This document shows positions 23,981-32,700 of a stretch of DNA of 64,000 bases, piece by piece (the stretch's first letter is position 1; every line of letters starts with the position of its first letter). The notes under the pieces were generated by a model that was not told the DNA's origin, searched no databases, and saw only the letters and a list, made by a program, of their open reading frames with translations. The stretch comes from Agromyces rhizosphaerae (lineage in GTDB: Bacteria; Actinomycetota; Actinomycetes; Actinomycetales; Microbacteriaceae). The position numbers were made by a program, and so were the translations under genes. Where the stretch lies: the NCBI RefSeq assembly GCF_027925245.1, contig NZ_BSDP01000001.1, forward strand, positions 1,674,001 to 1,738,000, written 5' to 3'.

Positions 23981-24847
23981 ATGGGCGATCTCGAGAAGGA
24001 CATCCCGCTCCCGGTGCGCCTCGAACTCGCCCATGCGGCCGCGCAGCGCGTGGCGTCGGGCGTGGGCGTCGACCTCCTGCACATCAAGGGCGTTGCGGTC
24101 GCCGACGAGCTCCGGCCGTTCGGTCGCCGCGGCAGCGACGTCGACGTGCTGGTGCGACCCTCGCAGGTCGAGCGGCTGGATCTGGCGATGCGCGCGTCGG
24201 GGTGGACGCTCTACAGCACCTTCGTGTCGGGCTCGCCGTTCGGGCACGCGCAGACCTACCTGCACGACACGTGGGGGTACATCGACGTCCACCGGTTCTT
24301 CCCCGGCATCGGGGCGGAACCCGAGCGGGCGTTCGAGGCACTGTGGCGCGGGCGCGACGAGCGCGCGCTCGCCGGCGCGCGCTGCGCCGTGCCGAGCGTT
24401 CCCGCCCAGGCGCTCATCCTCGTGCTGAACGATGCGCGGTCGAGGGCCGATGCCCGGCGTGACCTGGCCGCGGCGTGGACGGACGCGCCGGAGGAGCGCC
24501 GGGCCCAGGTCGCCTCCCTGGTCGACGACCTCGACGCGCACGTCGGGTTCGCCGCCGCGACGGGCGGGCTCGACCGCTACCGCGACAGCCGCGAATACCG
24601 CATGTGGAAGGTCGCGTCGGAGGGCGGCACCCGCAGCCAGGAGTGGGCCGCCAGGGTGCGGTCCGCCCCGACGGTCGGGGGTGCGGCCCGCGTGCTGGTG
24701 CGCGCCCCGCTCGTGAACGTCGACCGGCTCACGCATCGGCTCGGTCGGCAGCCCAGCCGTCGCGAGGTCGCCGCCGAGTTCGCCGACCGCGTCCGACGCG
24801 CCGTCCGCGAGGCCCTGTCCGGCGGCCGGCGAGGGGGCGCGACGTGA
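23981..24847 (+). CDS. Nucleotidyltransferase-like protein (NTP_transf_5 family)
   Basis: 288 aa. The N-terminal half has DLLHIKGVAVADEL and RRGSDVDVLVRPSQVERL, the K-G and SDxD pattern of this poorly characterised nucleotidyltransferase group (PF14907), and GYIDVHRFFPG further on. The C-terminal half is helical. It starts 14 bases after the ABC exporter with a GGGAGGAG site and its stop overlaps the start of the PqqD-like gene. In other bacteria this family occurs with HprK-like kinases and PqqD-like proteins, as it does here. The molecule it modifies is unknown. Confidence 0.78.
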   Translation: MGDLEKDIPLPVRLELAHAAAQRVASGVGVDLLHIKGVAVADELRPFGRRGSDVDVLVRPSQVERLDLAMRASGWTLYSTFVSGSPFGHAQTYLHDTWGYIDVHRFFPGIGAEPERAFEALWRGRDERALAGARCAVPSVPAQALILVLNDARSRADARRDLAAAWTDAPEERRAQVASLVDDLDAHVGFAAATGGLDRYRDSREYRMWKVASEGGTRSQEWAARVRSAPTVGGAARVLVRAPLVNVDRLTHRLGRQPSRREVAAEFADRVRRAVREALSGGRRGGAT

Positions 24848-25116
24848 GCGGACCGCTGCGGTGCGCCGACGCGGTCGGCGTGGTCGAGCACGCCGACGTG
24901 CTCTACGTCGCCGCGCTCCCGCACGGTCCGATCCTCGTGCTGGAGGGGGTCGCGCCGGGCATCTGGCACGCGGCGATCGGTTCGGAGCGGGGAGCGGTCG
25001 CCGACGCGGTGGCCGACGCGATCGGCGCCGAGGCGGCGGAGATCCGCGCCGACGTGGACGCGTTCGTCGACGACCTGGTCGAGCGCGGGCTGCTGCGGGA
25101 GGACGGGGCGGGGTGA
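24844..25116 (+). CDS. PqqD-like small protein
   Basis: 90 aa, GTG start overlapping the previous stop as GTGA. The layout VLYVAALPHGPILVLEGVAPGIWHAAIG, then a helix and EIRADVDAFVDDLVERGLL, is the PqqD winged-helix pattern. PqqD proteins bind precursor peptides for modifying enzymes (RiPP recognition element). No precursor peptide or radical SAM enzyme is visible nearby, so it more likely belongs to the HPr-rel-A-like set with the nucleotidyltransferase-like protein upstream and the kinase at 26556. Its core resembles the C-terminal region of that kinase. Confidence 0.75.
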   Translation: MSGPLRCADAVGVVEHADVLYVAALPHGPILVLEGVAPGIWHAAIGSERGAVADAVADAIGAEAAEIRADVDAFVDDLVERGLLREDGAG

Positions 25117-25131
25117 CGCGGACCCGACTCC

Positions 25132-25140
25132 TGCGATACT
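25132..25140 (+). promoter_or_regulatory. Extended -10 promoter before the O-antigen-ligase-like gene
   Basis: TGCGATACT: an extended -10 with hexamer GATACT at 25135-25140, 28 bases before the ATG at 25169, which has a GGAGGAG site. It suggests an internal promoter within the glycan run. Confidence 0.45.
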
Positions 25141-25168
25141 GGACCGAACCTCCGGAGGAGCAGCGGTC

Positions 25169-26599
25169 ATGAGTCCGACGAGCATGCGCGCCAGGTCGTG
25201 GCGAGGCAGGATCGCGGACTGGTGGGCGCCCACGTGGCAGTGGGTGCTGCTGGCGGCCGGCGCCGCGGTCGCCGTCTACATCCTGCTCGACGAGCGGGCC
25301 CGGAACGCTCCCATGCTCGCGTTCGCGGTGGCCGCACTCGTGATCGCGGCGGCCGTCACGAGCTCGACGCCGATGGCGATCGCACTCATGGCGATGCCCG
25401 GACTCCTGATCATCCAGCGCGTCGGCATCGGGGGGACCGACCTCTCGGTGTCGGACGTGTCGCTGGCGGCGGCGTTCGGCGCCGCGGTCCTGCTCGGTCA
25501 GCGGCCGTACAGCAGTTCGCTGCGGTGGATGCTCTGGCTCAACTTCGTCTACCAGTTCACGTCGTTCATCACCGTGATCGTGAATCCGTACACCGCCAAC
25601 ACGGTCGAGTGGTTCCACGCCTGGCTGCTCATCTCGGGCGCGCTGATCGTGGGGTGGGCGGTCGGATGCGCCGGCTACGCGAGGCTCGCATTCGGCCTCA
25701 TGCTCGCGACGGCATGCATCATCGCGGTGATCACGATCGCGCACGCGATACCGCAGTACGCGACGGGGGACTTCGGGGCGATCTACCTCGAGTGGCCGTT
25801 CGCGATGCACAAGAACTTCGTCGGCACGACCCTCGCGATCGTCGCCGTCATCGCGTACATCAACCCGGACTGGGTCGGCTGGTCACGCCGGCTGAGCGGG
25901 TCCGCGTTCCTCCTGCTCGCGACCGCGATCCTCATGAGCCAGTCGCGCCAGGCCATCATCGGGCTCATCGCCGCCGTCCTCGTGGGCGTCATCCGCCGTC
26001 AGGTCACGGGGCGGTCGCGGAGCGTCGTGTTCCTGCTCGTGATCCCCGCGGCCTGGATCGTCATCGGCATGGTCATCGAGCAGATCGAGTCGCAGAACGA
26101 GTTCAACTCGGTCTACCAGCGACTCACCTGGTTCCGCGACGTGTACCACCTGTGGCAGGAGTCGCCGTTCTTCGGGCACGGCCTCCGCTACTGGTACCAG
26201 CTCCCCGGGGAGTTCCAGCCGCCACAGGCGGAGCTCGAGATCGTCGCGAGCACCGGGCTCCTCGGCCTGTTCGGGTTCGGCGTCATGTGGCTGGGCATGC
26301 TGATCGTGCTGTGGAGGATCGACCCCAGGTTCGGCACGCTCGCCTTCGCCGTGGCCCTGTCGCGCATCGTGCAGGCGCAGTTCGACCTCTTCTGGGTCGC
26401 CGCGGCCGTCTCGATCCCGTTCGTCATCGTCGGCATCAGCCTCGGCGCGATGGAGCGCGAGCGATTGTCGGCGTCGAAGGCGGAGTCGGATGCCAGGGGA
26501 GCACCGGACGGCGAACCCGGGTCGCCCGTGCGCGCGACCCGGCCCGAGGCGACCGCTACGGTCGCTGCGACAGCAGCCCGGCGTCCACCAGGTCGCTGA
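25169..26599 (+). CDS. O-antigen ligase/polymerase-like membrane protein
   Basis: 476 aa with about ten to twelve transmembrane helices and the Wzy_C-type region: a long external loop SVYQRLTWFRDVYHLWQESPFFGHGLRYWY followed by AELEIVASTGLLGLFGFG, with the preceding SQSRQAIIGLIAA helix. Such proteins polymerise or ligate lipid-linked oligosaccharides outside the membrane; here polymerisation of the surface glycan is the natural role. The hydrophilic tail of about 45 residues (Ala/Arg/Pro-rich) may be disordered. Its 3' end overlaps the convergent kinase gene by 44 bases. The ATG follows GGAGGAG. Confidence 0.8.
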   Translation: MSPTSMRARSWRGRIADWWAPTWQWVLLAAGAAVAVYILLDERARNAPMLAFAVAALVIAAAVTSSTPMAIALMAMPGLLIIQRVGIGGTDLSVSDVSLAAAFGAAVLLGQRPYSSSLRWMLWLNFVYQFTSFITVIVNPYTANTVEWFHAWLLISGALIVGWAVGCAGYARLAFGLMLATACIIAVITIAHAIPQYATGDFGAIYLEWPFAMHKNFVGTTLAIVAVIAYINPDWVGWSRRLSGSAFLLLATAILMSQSRQAIIGLIAAVLVGVIRRQVTGRSRSVVFLLVIPAAWIVIGMVIEQIESQNEFNSVYQRLTWFRDVYHLWQESPFFGHGLRYWYQLPGEFQPPQAELEIVASTGLLGLFGFGVMWLGMLIVLWRIDPRFGTLAFAVALSRIVQAQFDLFWVAAAVSIPFVIVGISLGAMERERLSASKAESDARGAPDGEPGSPVRATRPEATATVAATAARRPPGR

Positions 26600-27728
26600 T
26601 CGCGCCCGCCACGACCGCGGACGGGTCGACGCCCTCGGGCGGCTCGGGCAGCTGGCTGAGTGCGGTCTCCCGCAGCTCGTCCTCCGACGAGTCCTCGGCG
26701 CCGAGCCACACGATGGGGCCGACGCCCTCGAGGAGCAGGACGTCCTGCTCCTTCAGCACGAACAGGCTGTCGTCGACCATGAGCGCGTCGGCGTGCGACG
26801 TGCGCCGGTACGACCCCGAGGGGGCCTCCTCCAGCGGGGTGTTGGTCGTGATCGGCTCGCCCTGCACGAGGTCCTGCACGCACCCGCAGTCGCGCTTGGA
26901 ACGGCTGTCCACGTCGACCAGCATGGGCGGCTCGGGGTCGACGGTCGCCAGGATGTCGTCGACGATGGCCGGAAGGGTCTCGGCTTCGCCGTAGACGACC
27001 CGCCGGACCCCGCCGGTCGCGACCAGCCGATCCGCGATCGTGCGGAGCGGGCGGTGCATGAGGGTGAGGAAGCTGGTCTGACGGACGAGTTCGGGCAGGC
27101 CCTCTGCGAGCGGGACCTGCTCCACCCACGGCATCGTCACCTCCGGTCGCCGGTCGAGCAGCACGACCGCCGCCAGCTCGAGCCCGGCGTCGCCGGCGAC
27201 ACGCAGTCCCATGCCCGACGCGGGGATGTGCTGCTTCGACCCGGGCCGCGACCCGATCGACAGCGGCTTGCGGTAGCTGACGACGGTGCCGTCGCGCTCG
27301 ATCGCGACCGTCTCGTCGGTCACGTACCCGAACTCCTTCGCGAGCGCCTGGGCGGCGGTGGTCTTGCCCCGGCCCGACGGTCCCACGAACGCGATCACGC
27401 GGCCGTCGCCGACGTCGACCGCGGCGGCGTGGAGCATGAGTGCACGCCCCTGCAGCGAGCGCATGCCGGTGACCGTGACCTCCGTCGCGAGCCGGTCCGC
27501 GAGGAACTCGAACGACTCGGCCACGAGGCGGCGCTCGTCGACCGAGCGGATCTCGAGCTCGTTCGGGCCGATGCCCACCCGGATCGTGGTGTCCACCCGG
27601 GCGGGTTCGTCGACCCGCAGGTCGCTCCACTGCACCGCGAGCGCGTTGCGATGGAACTCGTCGAGGGTGTCGTCGGGGGCGATGCACACGGTCGCGTCGA
27701 GGGCGCGCACGGTGAATTCGGATGGCAT
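26556..27728 (-). CDS. HprK-like kinase fused to a PqqD-like domain
   Basis: 390 aa. An N-terminal strand-rich part is followed by a P-loop GPSGRGKTTAAQALA (about 114-128) and YVTDETVAIERDG, which matches the HPr kinase-like core including the acidic residues after the P-loop. A Cys pair (KRDCGCVQD) and a C-terminal PqqD-like domain follow (VLKEQDVLLLEGVGPIVWLG, then SDLVDAGLLSQRP). True HprK regulates carbon use through HPr; this protein lacks the N-terminal HprK domain and more likely belongs to the HPr-rel-A-like group. ATG at 27728; TAGGCT seven bases upstream may make it leaderless. Sole minus-strand gene in this stretch. Confidence 0.72.
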   Translation of the reverse strand: MPSEFTVRALDATVCIAPDDTLDEFHRNALAVQWSDLRVDEPARVDTTIRVGIGPNELEIRSVDERRLVAESFEFLADRLATEVTVTGMRSLQGRALMLHAAAVDVGDGRVIAFVGPSGRGKTTAAQALAKEFGYVTDETVAIERDGTVVSYRKPLSIGSRPGSKQHIPASGMGLRVAGDAGLELAAVVLLDRRPEVTMPWVEQVPLAEGLPELVRQTSFLTLMHRPLRTIADRLVATGGVRRVVYGEAETLPAIVDDILATVDPEPPMLVDVDSRSKRDCGCVQDLVQGEPITTNTPLEEAPSGSYRRTSHADALMVDDSLFVLKEQDVLLLEGVGPIVWLGAEDSSEDELRETALSQLPEPPEGVDPSAVVAGAISDLVDAGLLSQRP

Positions 27729-27797
27729 AGCATGGAGCCTACTCGTCCCGGGTACCGCCGCACCGCGGATGGTGTCACGAACGCGACCGGAGGTGCC

Positions 27798-29303
27798 ATG
27801 GAGCTCCGCGACTACATCCGAGGCCTGCGCAGGCACTGGCTCGCCATCCTGCTCATGACCCTGGTCGGCGCGGGCACCGGGTACGGATGGACGCTCCTGC
27901 AGACGCCGGTCTACACCGCGTACTCGAGCGGGTACATCGCCTCGACCCAGAGCAGCGACGTCGGCATCTCGACGATCGGCGACAACCTGGCTCGCGGTCG
28001 CGTGCCCTCCTACCTCGAGATCGCCGGCTGGCGCGCGGTCGCGCAGAACGCGATCGACACCCTCGAGCTCCAGACGACACCCGAGGCGATCGTGAACCGC
28101 GTGGAGGTCACGAACCCCGCCAACACGGTGATCCTCCGGATCAGCGCGACCGGGTCCACGCCGGAGAGCGCCCGCGCGCTCGCGGAGGCGTGGATCGACG
28201 CGATGATCACCGAGATCGACGACATCGAGGGCGACGGGTCCGAGGGCTCCGCGCCCGTGACCGTGATCCCTGCCGACATCGCCTCGCTCCCGTCGTCGCC
28301 GTCGTTCCCGAACGTGCAGACCGCGGTGATCGTCGGCGCCATCCTCGGCTTCGGGTTCGGCGTGGCGTTCGCGCTCATCCGCACCGTGTCCGACCGCCGC
28401 ATCCGCACCGCCGAGGACGTGGAGTCGAAGACCGGGATCGCCGTGGTCGGGACGATCCCGCTCGTGCCCGGGCTCACCGACGAGCAGCGCCTGGTCGGCC
28501 TCTCCGAGCATCACGGCGGCAAGGGCGAGAACTTCGCCGTCGCCGAGGCGCTCCGGTCCCTGCGCACGAACCTCCAGTTCATGGACGTCGACCACCCGCC
28601 CCGCACCATCGTGGTCACGAGCCCGCTGCCCGGCGACGGGAAGTCGACCATCGCCTGCAACCTCGCACTCACCCTCGCTGCTGCGGGGACCGCCGTGGTG
28701 CTGGTCGACGGCGACATGCGGCGCTCGATGGTCGCCAAGACCATGGGCCTGCCCGGCGGGGCGGGCCTCAGCGACGTGCTCGCCGGTCGTGCGGAGCTCA
28801 CTGACGTCCTGCAGCGCACGCCGAAGTCGGTGAACCTGATCGTGCTCGCCGCCGGCAGCGTGCCCCCGAACCCCAGCGAGGTGCTCGGCTCGGAGCGCAT
28901 GCGCACGCTCATCGCGGAACTCGCCAGGCACGCGACCGTCATCATCGACGCGCCCCCGCTGCTTCCCGTCACCGACGGCGCGGTGCTCACCCATCAGGCC
29001 GATGGTGCGCTGGTCGTCACGAGCGTCGGCAAGACCACGCACGACCTGCTCGACAAGGCGCTCGACACGCTTCGGAAGGCGCGCGGACGCGCCCTGGGCG
29101 TCGTGCTCAACAAGGCGCCGCTGCGCGGGGTCGACGCGTCGCCGTACTCGTACGAGTACCGCCGCGAGTACGTCTCCAACTCCAAGGAGGCCGCCGAGCC
29201 GGTGCCCGCCGCCGATCGCGTCACCGTTCCGGCCGACCTCAGCGATCTCGCCGAGGCCGACGCCGGTGCCCGCCGCGGTCGCCGCGGACCGACCCCGACG
29301 TGA
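27798..29303 (+). CDS. Polysaccharide co-polymerase / BY-kinase (Wzc-like)
   Basis: 501 aa. The N-terminal Wzz part has two membrane helices (about 14-34 and 175-195) around an external domain. The cytoplasmic kinase has Walker A SPLPGDGKST near 275, Walker A' VVLVDGDMRRS and Walker B VIIDAPPLLP. A short tyrosine cluster (YSYEYRREY, about 448-457) is the autophosphorylation tail. Such proteins set chain length and couple polymerisation to export; the phosphotyrosines are removed by a Wzb-like phosphatase, for which 43112-43789 is a candidate. The ATG at 27798 follows GGAGGT. Divergent from the HprK-like gene. Confidence 0.92.
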   Translation: MELRDYIRGLRRHWLAILLMTLVGAGTGYGWTLLQTPVYTAYSSGYIASTQSSDVGISTIGDNLARGRVPSYLEIAGWRAVAQNAIDTLELQTTPEAIVNRVEVTNPANTVILRISATGSTPESARALAEAWIDAMITEIDDIEGDGSEGSAPVTVIPADIASLPSSPSFPNVQTAVIVGAILGFGFGVAFALIRTVSDRRIRTAEDVESKTGIAVVGTIPLVPGLTDEQRLVGLSEHHGGKGENFAVAEALRSLRTNLQFMDVDHPPRTIVVTSPLPGDGKSTIACNLALTLAAAGTAVVLVDGDMRRSMVAKTMGLPGGAGLSDVLAGRAELTDVLQRTPKSVNLIVLAAGSVPPNPSEVLGSERMRTLIAELARHATVIIDAPPLLPVTDGAVLTHQADGALVVTSVGKTTHDLLDKALDTLRKARGRALGVVLNKAPLRGVDASPYSYEYRREYVSNSKEAAEPVPAADRVTVPADLSDLAEADAGARRGRRGPTPT

Positions 29304-30361
29304 TGGGCGGGTCGCCCGAGGCATCCCACCGGGATGCCGACGGGGTCGCGCCCGTCGTCTCGGTGGTCGTCCCCCTCTACAACGGGGCCGCGTGGATCGC
29401 GGAGACGCTGACGTCGATCGAGCGGCAGACCGCGGGCGACCTCGAGGTGATCGTCGTCGACGACGGGTCGTCGGACGACGGCAGGGAGATCGCGCGGGCG
29501 CACCCGGTCGGGGCCCGGCTGCTCGAGCAGTCGCACCTGGGCGTCGCGGTCGCGCGCAACCGGGGCCTCGCCGAGGCCCGGGGGCGATGGGTCGCGTTCC
29601 TCGACCAGGACGACCTGTGGCATCCGACCCATCTCGAGCGCGCGCTCGCCTGGCTCGCGAGGCACCCCGGGGAGCGCATCGTGTTCCTGCGGGAGCTCGT
29701 GTTCACGGCGGCCGACGAACGCGAGCGGCTCGCGCGCATGGACCAGGGCGTCGGCGGCTGGGCCGGGCTGCTGGTCAGCAGCGACGACACGCTCGGCGAG
29801 CTCGTCGCGGCGGCCGACGTGACGGGCTCGGACGCGGTCGAGGTGCACGATCTCGAGGCGATGCTCCGCGGTCCGGTGTCGACGACCACGAGCTTCCTCG
29901 CCGACCCCGGCCTGCTCCGCCTCGCCGGGGGGTTCGCCCCGCACGCGCTCGCGATGGACGACTACTGGCTGCTCGTCAACGTCGCGCGCCTCCAGCCCAT
30001 CCCGCAGGTGCACCAGCCGACGGTGTTCTACCGCGTGCACCTCGGCGCGACGTCGCGGACCACCAGGCTCGGGCTGCCGTTCCTCTCCTCGGCCGTGGCG
30101 CTCCGCCTCGGCGGCGGCCTGGTCGACCTGGAGACGGGCCTCTCGGGGCGCCTCGACGGGTCGCTGCACCGGCACCTGCTCAGGGAGCTGCTCGGCGCCC
30201 CGGAGTACCGCGAGCCGCGGTTCCGCGGCGCGGTGGGCCACCTCGCCGCGCTGCTCTGGCCGCCGGACGGGCGGCGGCGCGAGCGGCGCCGTGCGACCCT
30301 CGCCGCGAGGCTGCCGTGGCTGCGCGACGCGGTGCGCGCGGTGCGTCGGCGCGGCGCATAG
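29303..30361 (+). CDS. Glycosyltransferase family 2
   Basis: 352-aa GT-A enzyme: VVSVVVPLYNGAAWIAETL, the nucleotide-binding IVVDDGSSDDG, GVAVARNRGLAEARG and the DxD-like WVAFLDQDDLWHP. It adds a sugar to the growing lipid-linked glycan on the cytoplasmic side; donor and linkage cannot be told. The ATG at 29303 overlaps the stop of the BY-kinase gene by one base (a GTG at 29300 would overlap by four), so it belongs to that operon. The C-terminal region is Arg-rich and lacks a membrane helix. It ends 25 bases before the convergent acyltransferase gene. Confidence 0.87.
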   Translation: MGGSPEASHRDADGVAPVVSVVVPLYNGAAWIAETLTSIERQTAGDLEVIVVDDGSSDDGREIARAHPVGARLLEQSHLGVAVARNRGLAEARGRWVAFLDQDDLWHPTHLERALAWLARHPGERIVFLRELVFTAADERERLARMDQGVGGWAGLLVSSDDTLGELVAAADVTGSDAVEVHDLEAMLRGPVSTTTSFLADPGLLRLAGGFAPHALAMDDYWLLVNVARLQPIPQVHQPTVFYRVHLGATSRTTRLGLPFLSSAVALRLGGGLVDLETGLSGRLDGSLHRHLLRELLGAPEYREPRFRGAVGHLAALLWPPDGRRRERRRATLAARLPWLRDAVRAVRRRGA

Positions 30362-30385
30362 GTCGCACGGGCCCGCGAGGCTCCG

Positions 30386-31501
30386 TCAGCCTGCCTCGGA
30401 ACGCCCCACGGAGGCATCCGCCTCGACCCGGTTGCGCCGCAGGCGCCGCGACCAGCCGATCGCGGGCACCTCGACCCAGCGGTGCAGCGCCTCCGCGGCG
30501 AGGATCGCGAGGCCGCCGGACGCCAGCACGATGAGCAGCTGGGCCCACGGGGCGTCCGGGAACGCCTTGAACCCCGCCCCGGCGACCACGGCGATCACCG
30601 GCAGGTGCACGAGGTAGAGCGGGTACGAGATGCGCCCGAAGTAGAGCAGGACCCTGCCCGGCGAGGCGGCGAGGCGGTCGCGTTCGATGAGCAGCCAGAT
30701 GAGCAGCCCCGTGCCGATGGCGAACCACTCTCCGCCCCACGCATCCGCTTGCCCGAGCACGAACTGCCGCAGCGCGCCCCATGCCAGGAGCACGGCGAAC
30801 GCCGCGGCGACGTGCCAGGTGCGCACCGTGCCGATCGTGTGCCACGCGAGCAGCATGCCGATCGCGAACATCCACCAGACCCCGAGCACCCACGGCCCGC
30901 TGCTCACGCCGACGAGCGGCATCGTGAGCGAGGCGAGCGCGAGCGCCGCCGCGCTCCAGACGACGACGCGACCGCGCCAGGCCTCGGACCGGGTGGTGCG
31001 CGCGGCGACGATCGCCAGCAGCACCACGACGAGGTAGAACTGCACCTCCAGGCACAGTGTCCAGGCGACCGCCAGCACAGACGGCACCCCGAGGATGTCC
31101 TGCAGGTAGACCATGTTCACGAGCACGTCGAGCGCGGTGAACTCGCGACCGACCAGCCCCGGCACGAGCGTCTGCGCGAACTCGATGAGCAGCACCGCCG
31201 CGATCACGACGTAGTACGGCGGGTCGAGGCGCACCTGCCGCCGCAGGGCGAAGCGGCCGCCCTCGCGCAGCGTGCGCATCTTCGCGGTCGTGTAGGCGAT
31301 CACGAATCCCGAGATCACGAAGAAGATGGCCACGCCGCTGCGCATGAGTCCGGTGGCGTCGATCACGGGCGCCGGCATCCATTCCGCGAGCGTGCCCGCG
31401 CTCGCCGAGTTCCAGAACATGTGGAACACGAGCACGGCGAGGGCGGCGACCCCGCGCAGGCCGTCGAGCGCGAGGAATCGACCGGGGGGCGGCGGCTTCA
31501 T
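30386..31501 (-). CDS. Acyltransferase family 3 (OafA/YrhL-like)
   Basis: 371-aa integral membrane protein with about ten helices. The N terminus FLALDGLRGVAALAVLVFH carries the catalytic-region His after DGLRG, followed by GVAIFFVISGFVIAY, RRQVRLDPPYYVV and late ISYPLYLVHLP. Members move acetyl or other acyl groups across the membrane onto surface sugars, so it probably O-acylates this glycan. TAGGTT lies six bases before the ATG, a leaderless arrangement. It diverges from the WbsX gene, with only 41 bases between the two starts. Confidence 0.88.
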   Translation of the reverse strand: MKPPPPGRFLALDGLRGVAALAVLVFHMFWNSASAGTLAEWMPAPVIDATGLMRSGVAIFFVISGFVIAYTTAKMRTLREGGRFALRRQVRLDPPYYVVIAAVLLIEFAQTLVPGLVGREFTALDVLVNMVYLQDILGVPSVLAVAWTLCLEVQFYLVVVLLAIVAARTTRSEAWRGRVVVWSAAALALASLTMPLVGVSSGPWVLGVWWMFAIGMLLAWHTIGTVRTWHVAAAFAVLLAWGALRQFVLGQADAWGGEWFAIGTGLLIWLLIERDRLAASPGRVLLYFGRISYPLYLVHLPVIAVVAGAGFKAFPDAPWAQLLIVLASGGLAILAAEALHRWVEVPAIGWSRRLRRNRVEADASVGRSEAG

Positions 31502-31513
31502 GCGACGAACCTA
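31502..31513 (-). promoter_or_regulatory. Leaderless -10 box of the acyltransferase gene
   Basis: TAGGTT (31513 to 31508), six bases, ATG at 31501. Confidence 0.55.
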
Positions 31514-31531
31514 CTCGATCGGAGGAGACAG

Positions 31532-31542
31532 TATGATGCTGC
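31532..31542 (+). promoter_or_regulatory. Leaderless -10 box of the WbsX gene
   Basis: TATGAT (31532-31537), five bases, GTG at 31543. Close to consensus. It supports the GTG at 31543 over the in-frame GTG at 31579. Confidence 0.5.
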
Positions 31543-32700
31543 GTGCTCGCACCCGAACGACGACGACTGGCGGTACGCGTGACCGAGACGCCACCCGAGG
31601 CACCCGATCACCGGGGGCCCGAGGGCGCCCCCGCGGCTTCGCCCCGTGCCCGCGCGCTCGCGTTCTACCTGCCCCAGTTCTTCCCGATCCCGGAGAACGA
31701 CGAGTGGTGGGGTCCCGGATTCACCGAGTGGACCAACACCGCCAGGGCGCGCCGGCTCTATCCGGGGCACCGGCAGCCGACCCTGCCGGCCGACCTCGGG
31801 TTCTACGACCTGCGCGTGCCCGAGACGCGGCAGGCGCAGAGCGACCTGGCCCGCGCGTACGGGGTCGAGGCGTTCGTCTACTGGCACTACTGGTTCGGCG
31901 ACGGTGACCGCATCCTCGAGCGCCCGTTCGCGGAGGTGCTCGAGCGCGGCGACCCGGAGATCGGGTTCGCGCTGGCCTGGGCGAACCAGTCGTGGACGGG
32001 CATCTGGCACGCCGCGGCCGACACGATCCTGAAGCAGCAGCGCTACCTCGGCGCCGAGGACGACCGACGGCACTTCGAGACGATCCTTCCGGCGTTCCGC
32101 GACGAGCGGTACGTCCGCGTGAACGGCCGGCCGCTGTTCTACGTGTTCCGGCCGGAGGAGCTGCCGGATGCCGCCGAGTTCGTCGACCGCTGGCAGGCGA
32201 TGGCCCGCGAGGCCGGCCTGGAGGGGCTCTACCTCGTCGCGGAGGCCAGCGACCTGCTCGGGGCGGGCGCCCGCTACGCGAACGCGGAGGCCGACGGCTT
32301 CGACGCGAGCGTGTACATGCGCCTGCCCGCCGAGGTGAACCGTGCGACCCGCCTGCGCATGCGCGCGGGCCGGAAGCTCATGGGCGGGCCCGAGATCTGG
32401 CCCTACTCCGACACCATCGTCGCCGACTACCCGCGCGACCCGCACGTGCAGCCATGCGTGTACCCGAACTGGGACAACACGCCGCGTGCCGGCCGCCGTG
32501 GGCTCGTCGTGCGCGACGCGACGCCCGAGCGGTTCCGCCGGAACGTGGCCGACGCGGTCGACCTGCTCGCCGATCGGCCCGCCCAGGAGCGGCTGCTCTG
32601 GGTGAAGTCGTGGAACGAGTGGGCCGAGGGCAACCACCTGGAGCCCGACCTGCGCGAGGGCCATGCGTGGCTCGAGGCGCTGCGGGCCGGGCTGTCGTGA
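31543..32700 (+). CDS. WbsX / GH99-like glycan locus protein
   Basis: 385 aa. Landmarks of the WbsX family (PF14307): [54 protein letters not shown], and [13 protein letters not shown] near the end. WbsX proteins are found almost only in O-antigen and capsule clusters and resemble GH99-type barrels; whether they build or trim the glycan is not settled. The GTG at 31543 is supported by a leaderless -10 box, although the first 20 residues look unstructured. The next glycosyltransferase overlaps by four bases, opening a five-gene run of coupled glycosyltransferase genes. Confidence 0.85.
   Translation: MLAPERRRLAVRVTETPPEAPDHRGPEGAPAASPRARALAFYLPQFFPIPENDEWWGPGFTEWTNTARARRLYPGHRQPTLPADLGFYDLRVPETRQAQSDLARAYGVEAFVYWHYWFGDGDRILERPFAEVLERGDPEIGFALAWANQSWTGIWHAAADTILKQQRYLGAEDDRRHFETILPAFRDERYVRVNGRPLFYVFRPEELPDAAEFVDRWQAMAREAGLEGLYLVAEASDLLGAGARYANAEADGFDASVYMRLPAEVNRATRLRMRAGRKLMGGPEIWPYSDTIVADYPRDPHVQPCVYPNWDNTPRAGRRGLVVRDATPERFRRNVADAVDLLADRPAQERLLWVKSWNEWAEGNHLEPDLREGHAWLEALRAGLS

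Noticed and set aside
22155..27728. A lasso-peptide or other RiPP cluster (ABC exporter, PqqD-like, HprK-like and nucleotidyltransferase-like genes)
   Set aside because: No leader peptidase (B2), asparagine-synthetase-like cyclase, radical SAM enzyme or precursor peptide is visible, and the neighbours are glycan genes.
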